A DNA stretch of 64,000 nucleotides from Deinococcus apachensis DSM 19763 (GCF_000381345.1 NZ_KB906400.1:124001-188000); one strand, 5' to 3'. Shown: positions 1 to 8,798, numbered from the stretch's first letter. Notes: generated by a model from the letters alone, not told the origin. Made by a program: numbers and translations.

Positions 1-75
1 GTTGGGCAGGGCGGCGATCGCGTCCCGCCCGATCTCTTGCAGGCGCTCGAGGGCGACGTTCAGGTTGGCAGCCAT
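1..75 (-). CDS. Partial gene at left edge, N-terminus only
   Basis: A minus-strand ATG at 75 opens 25 codons that run off the window without a stop (begins MAANLNVALERLQEIG). The visible part is a short amphipathic helix ending in a Leu-Pro-Asn. Such N-termini occur ahead of the first membrane helix in small mechanosensitive channels, but this is too little to assign a family. Product unknown. Confidence 0.5.
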   Translation of the reverse strand, partial: MAANLNVALERLQEIGRDAIAALPN

Positions 76-220
76 ACAGCCCTTGATAGGGGGTTGCGGG
101 GTGACGGCGCAAGGGGCGGAGACTTGGAGGGCTGGGGCGGGTCCGGAAGCACTCGCGGCCGAGTAGGGGCGGCACCGGCCCGCCCACTCTGTCGCCCATT
201 TGACTTCTGGCCCGCCCGGG

Positions 221-1144
221 ATGAGGCATGCTGGGAGCCGCCCGAGGTCACCGTTGCGTTTTGAGGCTCCCCCATCACCCCCCACCCTCCACTTCCGGCC
301 CCGCTCGGCGGCGGACTGGCTGCGCTTCACGGGGTGGGGCCGCGCCCTGCTGTGGCAATCGGTGCGGGAGGTCAGCGCTCTGCCCGCGAACCTGTCCCCG
401 CAGGAGCGGGACGCCGTGCAGAAGCGGCTGAGCGCCCGGCTGCTCGGTCACCTGCGGGTGCGGCTTCAGATCCAGGGCCATGAGCACGTGGGCTGCGGCC
501 CGTACCTGGTGGCCGCCCTGCACGAGGGCATCGCCGACGTGCTCGCCCTGCTGCACCTGCCGTTACCCCTGCGGTTCGTCGCGCGGGAGGAGATCTTTAC
601 CTGGCCCGGGGTCGGCCCGGCGATCACCCGGCTGGGGCACGTGAGCATTGACCCGGAGAGCGGGTCCGGGGGGTACCGTCACCTGCTTGAGCAGGCGCGG
701 GCGATCACGGCGGGGGGCGAAAGCCTCGTCCTCTTTCCGCAGGGCACCGTGCTGGGCCTGGAGACGGATTTCCAGCGGGGGGCCTTCGCCCTCGCGCGGC
801 ACCTGGGCCTGCCAATCCTGCCGGTGGCCCTGACCGGCACACACCGTGTGTGGGAGCACCCCTTCACCCCGGCGCTGCGCTACGGGCAGCCGGTGGGGCT
901 GCGGATTCTCCCGGAGGTCACTCGCGAGGAGGTGCGCCGCACATCCCCCGAGGAGCTGCGCGTGAGGCTCCGCCGCCACATGAAGGGCGCGGCCCTGGAG
1001 GCGGGCCTGCCGCCCCCCCGCCGCTACGACCCGGGGCGCGACGGCTACTGGGACGGCTTCCACTTCGCCATCGACCCGGACTTCCCCCGGGTGTACGACC
1101 TCGTCGCGGCCCACCGCCGCACCCTTGCCGGGGAGACCGCGTGA
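221..1144 (+). CDS. PlsC-like lysophospholipid acyltransferase
   Basis: Likely transfers an acyl chain to a glycerophospholipid or related acceptor at the membrane. The acyltransferase block I HX4D is seen as HEGIAD (H101, D106) and block III as FPQGT (from F172; FPEGT in most homologues). At about 307 aa it is somewhat longer than a minimal PlsC because of a C-terminal tail rich in Arg and Pro. The first ATG is at 221; an in-frame TTG at 200 and a TTG at 254 preceded by GAGG are alternatives, so the N-terminus is uncertain. It stands alone, facing the divergent left-edge gene. A 22-bp tandem duplication covers its stop codon. Acyl acceptor not predictable. Confidence 0.8.
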   Translation: MRHAGSRPRSPLRFEAPPSPPTLHFRPRSAADWLRFTGWGRALLWQSVREVSALPANLSPQERDAVQKRLSARLLGHLRVRLQIQGHEHVGCGPYLVAALHEGIADVLALLHLPLPLRFVAREEIFTWPGVGPAITRLGHVSIDPESGSGGYRHLLEQARAITAGGESLVLFPQGTVLGLETDFQRGAFALARHLGLPILPVALTGTHRVWEHPFTPALRYGQPVGLRILPEVTREEVRRTSPEELRVRLRRHMKGAALEAGLPPPRRYDPGRDGYWDGFHFAIDPDFPRVYDLVAAHRRTLAGETA

Positions 1145-1169
1145 GAATGCCGGGGAGACCGCGTGAGAA
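1126..1169 (+). repeat. 22-bp perfect tandem duplication over a stop codon
   Basis: Bases 1126-1147 are repeated exactly at 1148-1169. The first copy holds the last codons and TGA of the acyltransferase; the second copy lies just behind it in another frame, so the protein is unchanged. It looks like a replication-slippage event. Confidence 0.9.
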
Positions 1170-1215
1170 ACGGCCAGGCCTTCGGGCAGAACAGGCCGCG
1201 GAGGAGATCACCGCC

Positions 1216-1650
1216 TCAGGGCCGGTACCGCAGGTCCACGCGCGAGGTGTCGGTGGTCGGGGAGACCTGGAGTTCCACCGTCAACCGCTCGCCTGCGTGG
1301 GCGAAGTGGAAGGTGGCCTCGGTGCCCCCCTCCCGAACGTCCCCGGTCTCGACGAAGCCCTGCGCCCGGAGGAAGGGCAGGTAGAAGTCCTCCAGCGCCC
1401 CCAGGGTGAAGTTGCCGTAGAACTGGAGGCTGGCGACTTCGTTGCGGTAACTCGCCACAACGATCAGGACGGGCTCGGGGGGGGTGAGGATGACCCGGCC
1501 CGGCTCGGCCCGCACGATCTTCAGGTCCACCGGGGCGGCGTACACGGCCAGGGCGTCGGGCGCCTGGCCCGCGAGCAGGCGCTCGGGAAATAGGGGGCGG
1601 GGCTGAGGCCGACCTGTCCCCCGGCTGTGGCCCGGCTGAATCCGCCCCAC
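1216..1650 (-). CDS. Hypothetical protein, about 144 aa
   Basis: No family recognised. The start is a GTG at 1650, one base beyond the TGA of the upstream MFS gene, so the two are probably translationally coupled. The first 35 residues are Pro/Arg-rich and may not be real coding; the compact part begins near the LLAGQAPDA segment. The C-terminal two thirds alternates short beta-like stretches (VLIVVASY, ATFHFAHAGERLTVELQV) and resembles a small alpha/beta domain that could bind a ligand or partner. No signal peptide or membrane segment. Its role is unknown; the context suggests co-expression with the exporter. Confidence 0.5.
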   Translation of the reverse strand: MGRIQPGHSRGTGRPQPRPLFPERLLAGQAPDALAVYAAPVDLKIVRAEPGRVILTPPEPVLIVVASYRNEVASLQFYGNFTLGALEDFYLPFLRAQGFVETGDVREGGTEATFHFAHAGERLTVELQVSPTTDTSRVDLRYRP

Positions 1651-1651
1651 C

Positions 1652-2884
1652 TCAACCCGCCACCTCGTGGCCCCGACCCGAATCCCGCCCCCGCACCGCC
1701 CGCCAGGCGATCAGTCCGGCGAGCAGGTAGGTGGCCGCGTCCACGTTGATCACCAGCGCACCCACCCGGTCGCCCAGGACCCCCGAGACGCCCATCCCCA
1801 GCAGCATGGTGAGGCCCATCAGCCCGTAGCTGGCGCTGAACACCCGCCCGAGGGCTTTCTGCGGAGTGGCCCTCTGGAGGCCCAGGCCCTGCGCCGTGCC
1901 GAAGATCGCGAACGGCAACCCGGCGACGGCGGTGAGCGCCACTGCGGGCCAGACCTCCCGGTAGACCAGCGCGTAGTTGAACATCAGCACCCGCAGCAGC
2001 CCGCTTCCTAGGGCGCCGAGGGCCAGCAGGCGCAGGGCGGACCAGCGGTCGGCCACCCGCGCGACCACCCATGCTCCCGCGGCCCCACCGAGCGCCTGGG
2101 CCGACATGATCAGGCCGAGCGCCTGCCCGTCCCCGCCCAGGATGTCCCGGACGAAGGGCGCCATCAGCGTGGAGATGAACCCCTCGCCGAAGGCGACGAC
2201 CGCCACGACGATGAAGATCACGCGCAGGGTGGAGTTGTGCGTCACAACCGCCAGCCCCTCGCGCCACTCGCGGAGGAAGGCGACGCGTTCGGGTCGGGGA
2301 ACTCGTTCCACCGGTTCACCCACCACCCCCGCGAGCAGCAGCGCCGCCACCACGAACGTCAGCACGTCGAGCAGGATCACCGCCGGGAAGCCCAGCCGCG
2401 CCAGCACCAGACCCCCCAGCGCCGGGCCGATCAGGCGCGCCAGGTTGTTGTTCAGCGCGTTCAGACTGTTCGCCTCCCCCAGTCGCTCCCGCCCCAGCAG
2501 GGTGGGCAGCAGCGCGTTCTCCGCCGGGCCGAGGAACTGGCCGATACTTGACGCAAGGAAGCCGACCAGGGCCATGAGCGGCCACGGGGCGTGCGCGGCG
2601 GGCAGAAAGCCGAGCGTCACCACGGCCATCCCCACGTTCGCCCAGACGAGCACCCGGCGGTAGTCCAGGCGGTCCACCAGCACGCCCGCGAATTGACCCA
2701 CGATTACGGGCGGGACGGCCCCCGCCATCAGCACCAGGGCGGTCGCCAGCGCGGACCCCGTCTCGCCGTACACCTGGACGGGCAGCGCGATGAAGAGCGC
2801 GCCGTTCCCGACCCACGAGATCAGCCCAGCCCACCACACCCGGGCGAAGCTGGCCTGAAGGAGCAGCGGGCGGTCAGGAGCCAT
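1652..2884 (-). CDS. MFS exporter (EntS/MFS_3 type)
   Basis: A 410-aa inner-membrane secondary transporter of about 12 helices, with the usual two six-helix halves and a charged central loop near residues 190-210 (GEPVERVPRPERVAFLREW). The N-terminal half carries WVGNGALFIALP and LVDRLDYRRVL, matching the drug and siderophore exporters of the MFS_3/EntS group, which use the proton gradient. It is divergent from an HTH regulator at 2915 with only 30 bp between the start codons; the two -10 elements overlap. Regulation of the exporter by that neighbour is likely. Substrate unknown. Confidence 0.85.
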   Translation of the reverse strand: MAPDRPLLLQASFARVWWAGLISWVGNGALFIALPVQVYGETGSALATALVLMAGAVPPVIVGQFAGVLVDRLDYRRVLVWANVGMAVVTLGFLPAAHAPWPLMALVGFLASSIGQFLGPAENALLPTLLGRERLGEANSLNALNNNLARLIGPALGGLVLARLGFPAVILLDVLTFVVAALLLAGVVGEPVERVPRPERVAFLREWREGLAVVTHNSTLRVIFIVVAVVAFGEGFISTLMAPFVRDILGGDGQALGLIMSAQALGGAAGAWVVARVADRWSALRLLALGALGSGLLRVLMFNYALVYREVWPAVALTAVAGLPFAIFGTAQGLGLQRATPQKALGRVFSASYGLMGLTMLLGMGVSGVLGDRVGALVINVDAATYLLAGLIAWRAVRGRDSGRGHEVAG

Positions 2885-2901
2885 GCCGCCACGGTGCGGG
2901 T

Positions 2902-2908
2902 TACGCTA
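2902..2908. promoter_or_regulatory. Overlapping bidirectional -10 element
   Basis: The 7-mer TACGCTA reads as TACGCT on the plus strand (2902-2907), 7 nt before the ATG at 2915, and as TAGCGT on the minus strand (2908-2903), 18 nt before the MFS start. Both fit TANNNT. One near-palindromic -10 may therefore serve both genes. Confidence 0.55.
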
Positions 2909-2914
2909 CTGCAA

Positions 2915-3556
2915 ATGACACTTCCCGATTCACCTAGCTTCCACCAGGTGACCGACCCTCGCCAGGCCGCAATCCTGACGGACCCGACGGGCAAGGCGTT
3001 CTTCGCGCCCTTCCTGGCCCGGGACCGCACGGTCGGGGAGGCCGCCGACATCGTGGGCTGCGCGCTGAACACGATGCTCTACCGGGTCAAGGTCATGCTG
3101 GCGGCGGGCCTCCTGAAGGTGGTGGAGGTGAGGCCCCGGGGGGGGCGGTCGATCAAGGTCTACCGCTCGGTCCACGACGCCTACTTCGTGCCGTTCGGCG
3201 TCACGCCCTACGCCACGCTGGAGGAGCGGGTGGCCGCGCAGGGCAGGCCGCTGTTCGCCCGGCTGACCTCCGCCTACGCGGCGGCGCTCCACGCCCACGG
3301 CCTTTCCGGCAACGCACTCCTGCTGGGTGAGAACGGGGCGGTGTGGACGACGGACCTGCCGCCGGAAGTCATGCCCGACGGCAGGCCGCTCGTGTTCTCG
3401 GACATGACCGTGCATCTGGAAGACGCGCGGGCGCACCAGGCCGCGCGTCAACTGTCCGGCGCGTTCCGGGAGGCTGTTCAGGCCGAGCAGCCCTCATCCC
3501 CCGGCCAAGCCAGCGGGTACGTGATGATGGTGGCGCTCATCCCGCTTCAGAAGTAG
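2915..3556 (+). CDS. HTH (ArsR/MarR-like winged helix) regulator
   Basis: A 213-aa protein. Residues about 25-80 form a winged-helix DNA-binding domain: RDRTVGEAADIVGCALNT is the recognition helix-turn-helix and GLLKVVEVRPRGGRSIKVY the wing. The C-terminal 130 residues are a helical domain with a conserved-looking YVPFGVTPYAT-type linker and no metal-binding Cys pair, so it probably senses a small molecule or dimerises. The start is chosen because ATG 2915 follows TACGCT by 7 nt (leaderless); a longer reading frame upstream overlaps the MFS gene and is not credible. It probably regulates the divergent exporter and itself. Confidence 0.75.
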   Translation: MTLPDSPSFHQVTDPRQAAILTDPTGKAFFAPFLARDRTVGEAADIVGCALNTMLYRVKVMLAAGLLKVVEVRPRGGRSIKVYRSVHDAYFVPFGVTPYATLEERVAAQGRPLFARLTSAYAAALHAHGLSGNALLLGENGAVWTTDLPPEVMPDGRPLVFSDMTVHLEDARAHQAARQLSGAFREAVQAEQPSSPGQASGYVMMVALIPLQK

Positions 3557-3619
3557 CCCCCGTCCCGCCGCCCGGACGCAGCGCCAAGCCAATCGCGGAT
3601 GGCCGTAGCCCTTTGCCCC

Positions 3620-4426
3620 TCAGTGCGCCCGGTCCTGCGCCCGCTTAACCAGGCCGGGGACGAGGGCGCGCGGCAGGAACCGGGGCGTAAGCGCGAGGAG
3701 CTGATTCGCCCGGCCCACCACCCGCACGGCCTGACCGCGCAGCATGGCGTCGATCCCCTCGCGGGCCACCTCCCCGGGACCCATGATCTCGCGGCCCTGG
3801 AGCAGTCGGCTCTCCTCTAGGCGGGCGCGCGACTGGAAGCCCGTCTCGACGGGCCCGGGGCAGAGCGCCGTGACGTTCACGCCGCTGCCGCGCACCTCCT
3901 CGTTCAGCGCCTCGGAGAAGCTGAGCACGTAGGCCTTGGTGGCGTAGTACACGGCCATCAGCGGCCCGGGCATGAACGCGGCGGTGCTCGCCACGTTCAG
4001 CACCCGGCCCCGGCCGCGCGCCACCATGCCGGGCAGGAAGCGGCGGGTCAGGTCGGTCAGGGTCACCACGTTGACCTGGATCATGTCCCGCTCGTGCCCC
4101 GGGTCGCTGGTGATGAACTCGCCGTAGGAGGCGAACCCCGCGTTGTTCACCAGAAAATCGACCGTCAGGCCCAGCTCCCCGACCTCGCGCTCCAGCCGCT
4201 CCCCCGCGTCCGGCAGGGTCAGGTCGAGCGGGACGGGAAAGGCCCGGACCCCGTGGGCCGCCTCCAGCTCGCGCGCCAGGGCCTGAAGCTTGCTCTCCGT
4301 GCGGGCAACCAGGATGACGTCGATTCCTCGGGTGGCGAGCCCGCGGGCCAGGGCTTCACCGATGCCGCCACTCGCGCCCGTGACGAGGGCGGTGCGGGTG
4401 AGTGTCGTCTTCTGTGTCTGGGTCAT
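3620..4426 (-). CDS. Short-chain dehydrogenase/reductase (DltE-like)
   Basis: A 268-aa classical SDR, an NAD(P)-dependent oxidoreductase of the cytoplasm. The nucleotide-binding TGASGGIG starts near residue 16, NNAG lies near residue 93, and the catalytic Ser and YxxxK are seen as STAAF and YYATK. The C-terminal extension (LTPRFLPRALVPGLVKRAQ) is typical of DltE-like SDRs of unknown substrate. AGGAGG lies 7 nt before the ATG. It is transcribed away from a TetR gene at 4577; the shared 150 bp hold a TTGACA-N17-TAAGAA promoter for this gene and repeated operator-like sites, so TetR control is likely. Confidence 0.88.
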   Translation of the reverse strand: MTQTQKTTLTRTALVTGASGGIGEALARGLATRGIDVILVARTESKLQALARELEAAHGVRAFPVPLDLTLPDAGERLEREVGELGLTVDFLVNNAGFASYGEFITSDPGHERDMIQVNVVTLTDLTRRFLPGMVARGRGRVLNVASTAAFMPGPLMAVYYATKAYVLSFSEALNEEVRGSGVNVTALCPGPVETGFQSRARLEESRLLQGREIMGPGEVAREGIDAMLRGQAVRVVGRANQLLALTPRFLPRALVPGLVKRAQDRAH

Positions 4427-4460
4427 AGGGGAACCTCCTGAGGGAAGGGCGAGGGTTACT

Positions 4461-4583
4461 GACCCTTGGTTAGTTATTCTTAATTACCCAGGGTTAGTTT
4501 GTCAAGCTATTCATTCAGTCGACCTCCTGCACTCTCCAAGCTGGCAGGAATGGATTCCCTCAGCTATAGTTGACCCGTGGTTA
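4461..4583. promoter_or_regulatory. Divergent promoter region with three TetR operator-like repeats
   Basis: Three 12-bp copies of an ACCCNNGGTTA motif occur: GACCCTTGGTTA (4461-4472), TACCCAGGGTTA (4485-4496) and GACCCGTGGTTA (4572-4583). The first two lie 24 bp apart and bracket the minus-strand -10 (TAAGAA, 4482-4477) of the SDR promoter, whose -35 TTGACA is at 4505-4500. The third covers the GTG start of the TetR gene, just downstream of its -10 TATAGT (4565-4570). The layout fits repression of both divergent genes. Confidence 0.65.
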
Positions 4584-5242
4584 TCCAGACTCGTGCCCGC
4601 ACGCCGGAGTCCAAGCTGGAGCGGCGGGGGCGCATTCTCGACGAGGCGCTGACCCTGTGGCAGGAGCGGCGCTACCCGGACGTGACGCTGGCGGATATCG
4701 CAGCGCGGGTGGGCCTGACCAAGCCCGCGCTGTTCGCCTATTTCGCCACCAAAGAAGAGTTGTTCCTGAGCCTGTACGAGCGCCTGCTGGGGGAATGGTT
4801 CGACGCGCTCGACCGGCACCTGCGCCTGGGCGGGACCCACACGCCGCCCAGCCTCGCCACGCTGCTCGCCACCCTGATCACCGAGCGGCCTGCGCTCGCC
4901 CGCCTGATCCCGCTGCTGGCCGGGCTGCTCGAACACAACGTCTCCGCAACTCGGGCCGCCGAGCACAAAACCTGGGTCGCCTCGCGGCTGGCGGTGACCG
5001 CACCCCTGCTGGAGGCGGCCCTGCCCGGACTGCCGGGGGGGAGCGGCCCCGCCCTCCTCACGTACACCCAGGCCCTCGTCGCGGGGCTGCAACCCCTGAG
5101 CGAGCCCTCCCCCGCCGTGCGGGAGGCGCTGGCGACGACGGGACTGGGCGCCCTGCACGTGGACTTCGCGGCCGCGTTGAGAGAGAGTCTGACGGCGCTC
5201 CTCCGCGGTATGGTCCAAACTACGGAGGAAGGCGACCGATGA
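4577..5242 (+). CDS. TetR-family transcriptional regulator
   Basis: A 221-aa repressor-type protein. The N-terminal HTH (residues about 15-60) reads RILDEALTLWQERRY then VTLADIAARVGLTKPALFAYF, a standard TetR helix-turn-helix; the rest is a helical ligand/dimer domain. The start is GTG 4577, 6 nt after the -10 TATAGT, so the mRNA is probably leaderless. The start codon itself lies in an operator-like repeat. The stop overlaps the ATG of the alditol oxidase gene by ATGA, so the two are one transcript. It likely controls this operon and the divergent SDR. Ligand unknown. Confidence 0.88.
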   Translation: MVIQTRARTPESKLERRGRILDEALTLWQERRYPDVTLADIAARVGLTKPALFAYFATKEELFLSLYERLLGEWFDALDRHLRLGGTHTPPSLATLLATLITERPALARLIPLLAGLLEHNVSATRAAEHKTWVASRLAVTAPLLEAALPGLPGGSGPALLTYTQALVAGLQPLSEPSPAVREALATTGLGALHVDFAAALRESLTALLRGMVQTTEEGDR

Positions 5243-6522
5243 CCGAGCAGCGGAACTGGGCGGGCAACTACACGTACCACGCGGCGAACTGGCACTGTCC
5301 CCGCGGCGTGGAGGAGGTGCAGGAACAGGTCCGCCGCGCCGAGAGGGTGAAGGTGCTGGGCTCCCGGCATTCCTTCAACGGCATCGCGGATACTGGCGCG
5401 ACCATGCTCTCGCTGGAACACCTGAACCGCGTCGTGTCACTCGACCGCGAGCAGGGCACCGTGACGGTCGAGGGCGGAATCCGGTACGGGGAACTCAGCC
5501 GCTTCCTGCACGGCCAGGGCTACGCGCTGCCCAACCTGGCCTCGCTGCCGCACATCTCGGTGGCGGGCGCGTGCGCGACGGCGACGCACGGCTCGGGGGA
5601 CCGGGTGGGCAACCTCGCCACGGCCGTCTCCAGCCTGGAACTCGTCACGGCGGACGGAGAGATCGTCACCGTCTCCCGCGACGGGGACCCGGAAACCTTT
5701 CCCGGCATGGTCGTCGGGCTGGGGGGCCTCGGCGTGGTCACCCGGCTGACGCTGGACGTGATCCCCACCTTCGAGATGCGGCAGGACGTGTACGAGAACC
5801 TGGCGCTGGAGGCTTTGGAGGACCACTTCGACGCCGTCATGTCGAGTGCCGACAGCGTCAGCCTGTTCACCGACTGGCGGCACCCACGCTTCTATCAGGT
5901 CTGGCTCAAGCGGCGAGTGACGGGGCGGGCCCCCCTCGAGCCTCCGCGCGAATGGTTCGGCGCCGTGCCCGCCCCGCAGGACCGGCATCCCATCCCCGGC
6001 ATCTCGCCCGTGAACTGCACCCCCCAGATGGGCGTGCCCGGACCCTGGCACGAGCGCCTGCCGCACTTCCGGCTGGAGTACACCCCCAGCAGCGGCGAGG
6101 AACTGCAAAGCGAGTACCTCGTGCCCCGCCAGCATGCCCTCGCCGCCTTCCGGGCCATCCATGCTTTGAGCGAGCAGATGGCGCCCCTCCTGCAAGTCTC
6201 GGAGGTCCGGAGTGTCGCTGCCGACGACCTGTGGATGAGCCCCTTCTACCGGCAGCCCTGCGTCGGCATCCACTTCACGTGGTACCGGGACGAGGCGGCG
6301 GTCCGGGCCTTCCTCCCGCGGCTGGAGGCGGCCCTCGCCCCCTTCGGTGCCCGCCCCCACTGGGGCAAGGTGTTCACGGTGGCCCCCGAGGTGCTGCCCG
6401 GACTGTTCGGGAAGCTGCCGGACTTCCGGCGCCTGCTGGAGAGGTCCGACCCCCGGGGCAAGTTCCGCAACGCCTTTCTGGACCGGTACATCTTCGGGGA
6501 GATGGAACCCGGCACCACCTGA
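5239..6522 (+). CDS. FAD-linked alditol (xylitol) oxidase
   Basis: A 427-aa flavoprotein of the VAO/PCMH fold resembling AldO, which oxidises the terminal carbon of alditols such as xylitol or sorbitol with O2, giving H2O2. The N-terminal FAD domain has LGSRHSFN, whose His44 corresponds to the covalent FAD attachment site of AldO, then GGIRYGEL and HISVAGACATATHGSG. The C-terminal ALO domain ends with the usual GKFRNAFLDRYIFG. Length matches the family (about 420 aa). It starts at ATG 5239 overlapping the TetR stop. No signal peptide, so cytoplasmic. Confidence 0.87.
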   Translation: MTEQRNWAGNYTYHAANWHCPRGVEEVQEQVRRAERVKVLGSRHSFNGIADTGATMLSLEHLNRVVSLDREQGTVTVEGGIRYGELSRFLHGQGYALPNLASLPHISVAGACATATHGSGDRVGNLATAVSSLELVTADGEIVTVSRDGDPETFPGMVVGLGGLGVVTRLTLDVIPTFEMRQDVYENLALEALEDHFDAVMSSADSVSLFTDWRHPRFYQVWLKRRVTGRAPLEPPREWFGAVPAPQDRHPIPGISPVNCTPQMGVPGPWHERLPHFRLEYTPSSGEELQSEYLVPRQHALAAFRAIHALSEQMAPLLQVSEVRSVAADDLWMSPFYRQPCVGIHFTWYRDEAAVRAFLPRLEAALAPFGARPHWGKVFTVAPEVLPGLFGKLPDFRRLLERSDPRGKFRNAFLDRYIFGEMEPGTT

Positions 6523-6550
6523 GCCGCCCCATCCAGTTCCCCCGCCGGGA

Positions 6551-7189
6551 ATGTCAGACTCAGCCATGCTCGAATACCGGACCTTCGGCGCCAACACCTA
6601 TCTCCTGCGGACCGGGGACGGGCCCCTCCTGGTGGACAGCGGCCTGGGCCGGACTCAGGAGCAGGTGCTCGCCTGGGCGCGCGAGGAGGGGGTCCGGGCC
6701 GTCCTCCTCACGCACCACCATCCCGACCACGCGGGCGGCGCGCGGCACCTGTGGGAATCACTCGCCCTGCCCATCTACGCGCACCCGCTGGACGTGCCGT
6801 ACCTGACGGGCGACCTTCCCCGGCCACCGCTGGGCATCCCGGTGCTGGGGCGGCTCATGAAGTTCCCCGTGCCCCCGGTGCCGCGCGCCGCCCTCCAGAC
6901 GCTGGAGGAGGGTGACTCGCTGATGGGCTGGCAGGTGGTGCATCTGCCGGGCCACGCTCCGGGGCAGATCGGCTTGATGCGTGAGGGGGTCATGATCGCG
7001 GCGGACGCCGTGGGCTCGCGGCGGGGCCGGGCCGCCCTGCCCCCGGGCTTCCTGAACGAGGACCAGGAGCAGACCCGGCGCACGGTCCGCAAGATCGCCA
7101 ACCTGGAGCCGCGGGAGGTGTATGTCGGGCACGGCTCCGTTCTCACGGGCGGGGACGTGCGGACGCTGGCGGAGCGGCTGGGCGTGTGA
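6551..7189 (+). CDS. MBL-fold metal-dependent hydrolase
   Basis: A 212-aa metallo-beta-lactamase-fold protein. The metal motif HxHxDH is present as HHHPDH, followed by the later His of LPGHAPGQ, the Asp of IAADAVG and the final His of YVGHGS, so the binuclear metal site looks complete. The family includes glyoxalase II-like and lactonase-like hydrolases; the substrate cannot be told. An ATG at 6566 is an alternative start. It follows the alditol oxidase by 28 bp in the same direction and may share its transcript. Confidence 0.8.
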   Translation: MSDSAMLEYRTFGANTYLLRTGDGPLLVDSGLGRTQEQVLAWAREEGVRAVLLTHHHPDHAGGARHLWESLALPIYAHPLDVPYLTGDLPRPPLGIPVLGRLMKFPVPPVPRAALQTLEEGDSLMGWQVVHLPGHAPGQIGLMREGVMIAADAVGSRRGRAALPPGFLNEDQEQTRRTVRKIANLEPREVYVGHGSVLTGGDVRTLAERLGV

Positions 7190-7313
7190 ACCTCCACTTC
7201 TCAACGTAGAGTTCTTTGCAGGATCGCCGCCGCAGAGGTCCGCGTCAAAGCCTCATCCTGACGGGGTGCGACGTCTACCGGGTCGAACGGCCCATCCTCA
7301 CCCCTTAGGCACG

Positions 7314-7388
7314 ACGTTGTTCTGCTGAGCCGGTAGCGAGGCATCCCCCACCCGCCGCCCTGGGCCCCTCGCTGGCGCTCGGGGTAAC
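7314..7388 (-). repeat. Small noncoding repeat (copy A)
   Basis: Read on the minus strand, this begins GTTACCCCGAGCG and ends GGCTCAGCAGAAC, with GGGGGATGCCTCGCT inside. The same order of blocks occurs at 54077-54174 on the plus strand. The blocks match, from memory, a dispersed Deinococcus intergenic repeat (SNR). The remainder of 7190-7413 holds no gene that I can support. Confidence 0.6.
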
Positions 7389-7413
7389 AATCCTTTTTAA
7401 CCCGCTCCCGCTG

Positions 7414-7442
7414 TTGACCGAATTGTGACCACGGAGTATATG
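7414..7442 (+). promoter_or_regulatory. Sigma-70-type promoter of the sugar ABC operon
   Basis: TTGACC (7414-7419), 17 bp, then TATATG (7437-7442). It sits in an AT-rich stretch unlike its surroundings, about 87 bp before the binding-protein start. The A/T-rich sequence just downstream (TATTATTAAGCTTCATCACAA at 7441-7462) could hold an operator, but no clear palindrome is seen. Confidence 0.7.
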
Positions 7443-7528
7443 TATTATTAAGCTTCATCACAATCTTCGCGTTCTGGTCGGCACAGGAGGTTCCACGCCT
7501 CCCTCGTGCATCGTTTGGGGAGGTTTCC

Positions 7529-8782
7529 ATGAAACGTCTGGGTCTGCCGCTTTCCCTCCTGCTCCTGTCCGGCCTGGCCGGGGCGCAGAAGACCACCCTC
7601 ACCATCGAGAGTTGGCGCAACGACGACCTCAAGGTCTGGCGCGACAGCATCATCCCGGCGTTCGAGAAGCAGTACCCGAACATCCATGTGGTCTTCTCGC
7701 CGACCGCCCCCACTGAGTACAACGCCGTGGTCGAGGCCAAGCTCAAGGCGGGCACGGCGGGCGACCTGATCACCTGCCGCCCCTTCGACAAGAGCCTGGA
7801 GCTGTACCAGGCTAAGCGGCTCGTCAGCCTGAATAATCTGCCCGGGCTGAAGAACTTCGACGCGGTCGCCAAGGCCGCCTGGTCCACCGACGACGGCAAG
7901 ACCACCTTCTGCGTGCCGATGGCCTCGGTGATCCACGGCTTCCTGTACAACAAGGCGCTCTTCAAGGAGCTGGGGCTGAGCGCGCCCACCACCGAGGCGG
8001 CCTTCCTGAGCACCCTCGCCAAGATCAAGCAGGGCGGCAAGTACGCCCCGCTGGTGATGGGCACCAAGGACCAGTGGGAGTCGGCCACGATGGGCTATCA
8101 GAACATCGGCCCGACGCTCTGGGAGGGGGAAAAGGGCCGCAAGGGACTGATCAGCGGGACGGCGCAGTACAACAAGGGCGGCTTCCTCCAGGCGTTCACC
8201 TCGCTGGCGAAGTGGAAGGACTACCTGCCGCAGGGCTACCAGGCGCTCGCCTACCCCGACGCGCAGAACCTCTTCGCGCAGGGGCGCGGCGTGATCTACC
8301 CGGCGGGCAGCTGGGACATCGGCACCTTCCGGCAGATGAACCCGGGGCTGGAGCTGGGGGCCTTCCCCCCGTACTCCATCGCCGGGAAGAAATGCGTGAT
8401 CGACGACCACCCCGACATCGGCATGGGCATCAACGCGGCGAGCAAGAACCAGGCGGCGGCGCGGACCTTCCTGAACTGGGTGGCGTCCGACGCCTTTGCC
8501 AGCCTGTACGCAAACGCCCTGCCCGGCTTCTTCCCGCTGGCGAACGTGAAGTACACGGTGAAGGACCCCGTCGCGCAGGAGTTCCTGAAGTGGCGCTCCC
8601 AGTGCGGCAAGAGCTTCCGCTCGTCGTACCAGATCCTGTCGCGCAACGCCAACCCGAACAACGAGAACGACCTGTGGAACGTCTCCTCGCAGGTGCTCAA
8701 CGGCAGCATGACGCCGCAGGCCGCCGCCAACATGGTGCAGAAGAACCTGGCGTCCTGGTACGCGCCGCAGAAGGGCAAGTAG
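7529..8782 (+). CDS. Sugar ABC transporter substrate-binding protein
   Basis: A 417-aa family 1 extracellular binding protein that would deliver a sugar to the permeases encoded next. A Sec signal peptide (MKRLG then [14 protein letters not shown]) ends at an Ala-x-Ala-like site near residue 19 with no lipobox Cys, so it should be free in the periplasm. The mature part begins [16 protein letters not shown], typical of sugar binders, and [14 protein letters not shown] is the usual second-lobe motif. GGGGAGG precedes the ATG. It is the first gene of the operon, and a strong hairpin follows its stop, which may set binding protein above permease levels. Sugar unknown. Confidence 0.9.
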   Translation: MKRLGLPLSLLLLSGLAGAQKTTLTIESWRNDDLKVWRDSIIPAFEKQYPNIHVVFSPTAPTEYNAVVEAKLKAGTAGDLITCRPFDKSLELYQAKRLVSLNNLPGLKNFDAVAKAAWSTDDGKTTFCVPMASVIHGFLYNKALFKELGLSAPTTEAAFLSTLAKIKQGGKYAPLVMGTKDQWESATMGYQNIGPTLWEGEKGRKGLISGTAQYNKGGFLQAFTSLAKWKDYLPQGYQALAYPDAQNLFAQGRGVIYPAGSWDIGTFRQMNPGLELGAFPPYSIAGKKCVIDDHPDIGMGINAASKNQAAARTFLNWVASDAFASLYANALPGFFPLANVKYTVKDPVAQEFLKWRSQCGKSFRSSYQILSRNANPNNENDLWNVSSQVLNGSMTPQAAANMVQKNLASWYAPQKGK

Positions 8783-8798
8783 GCCGCTTCATCTCCCG

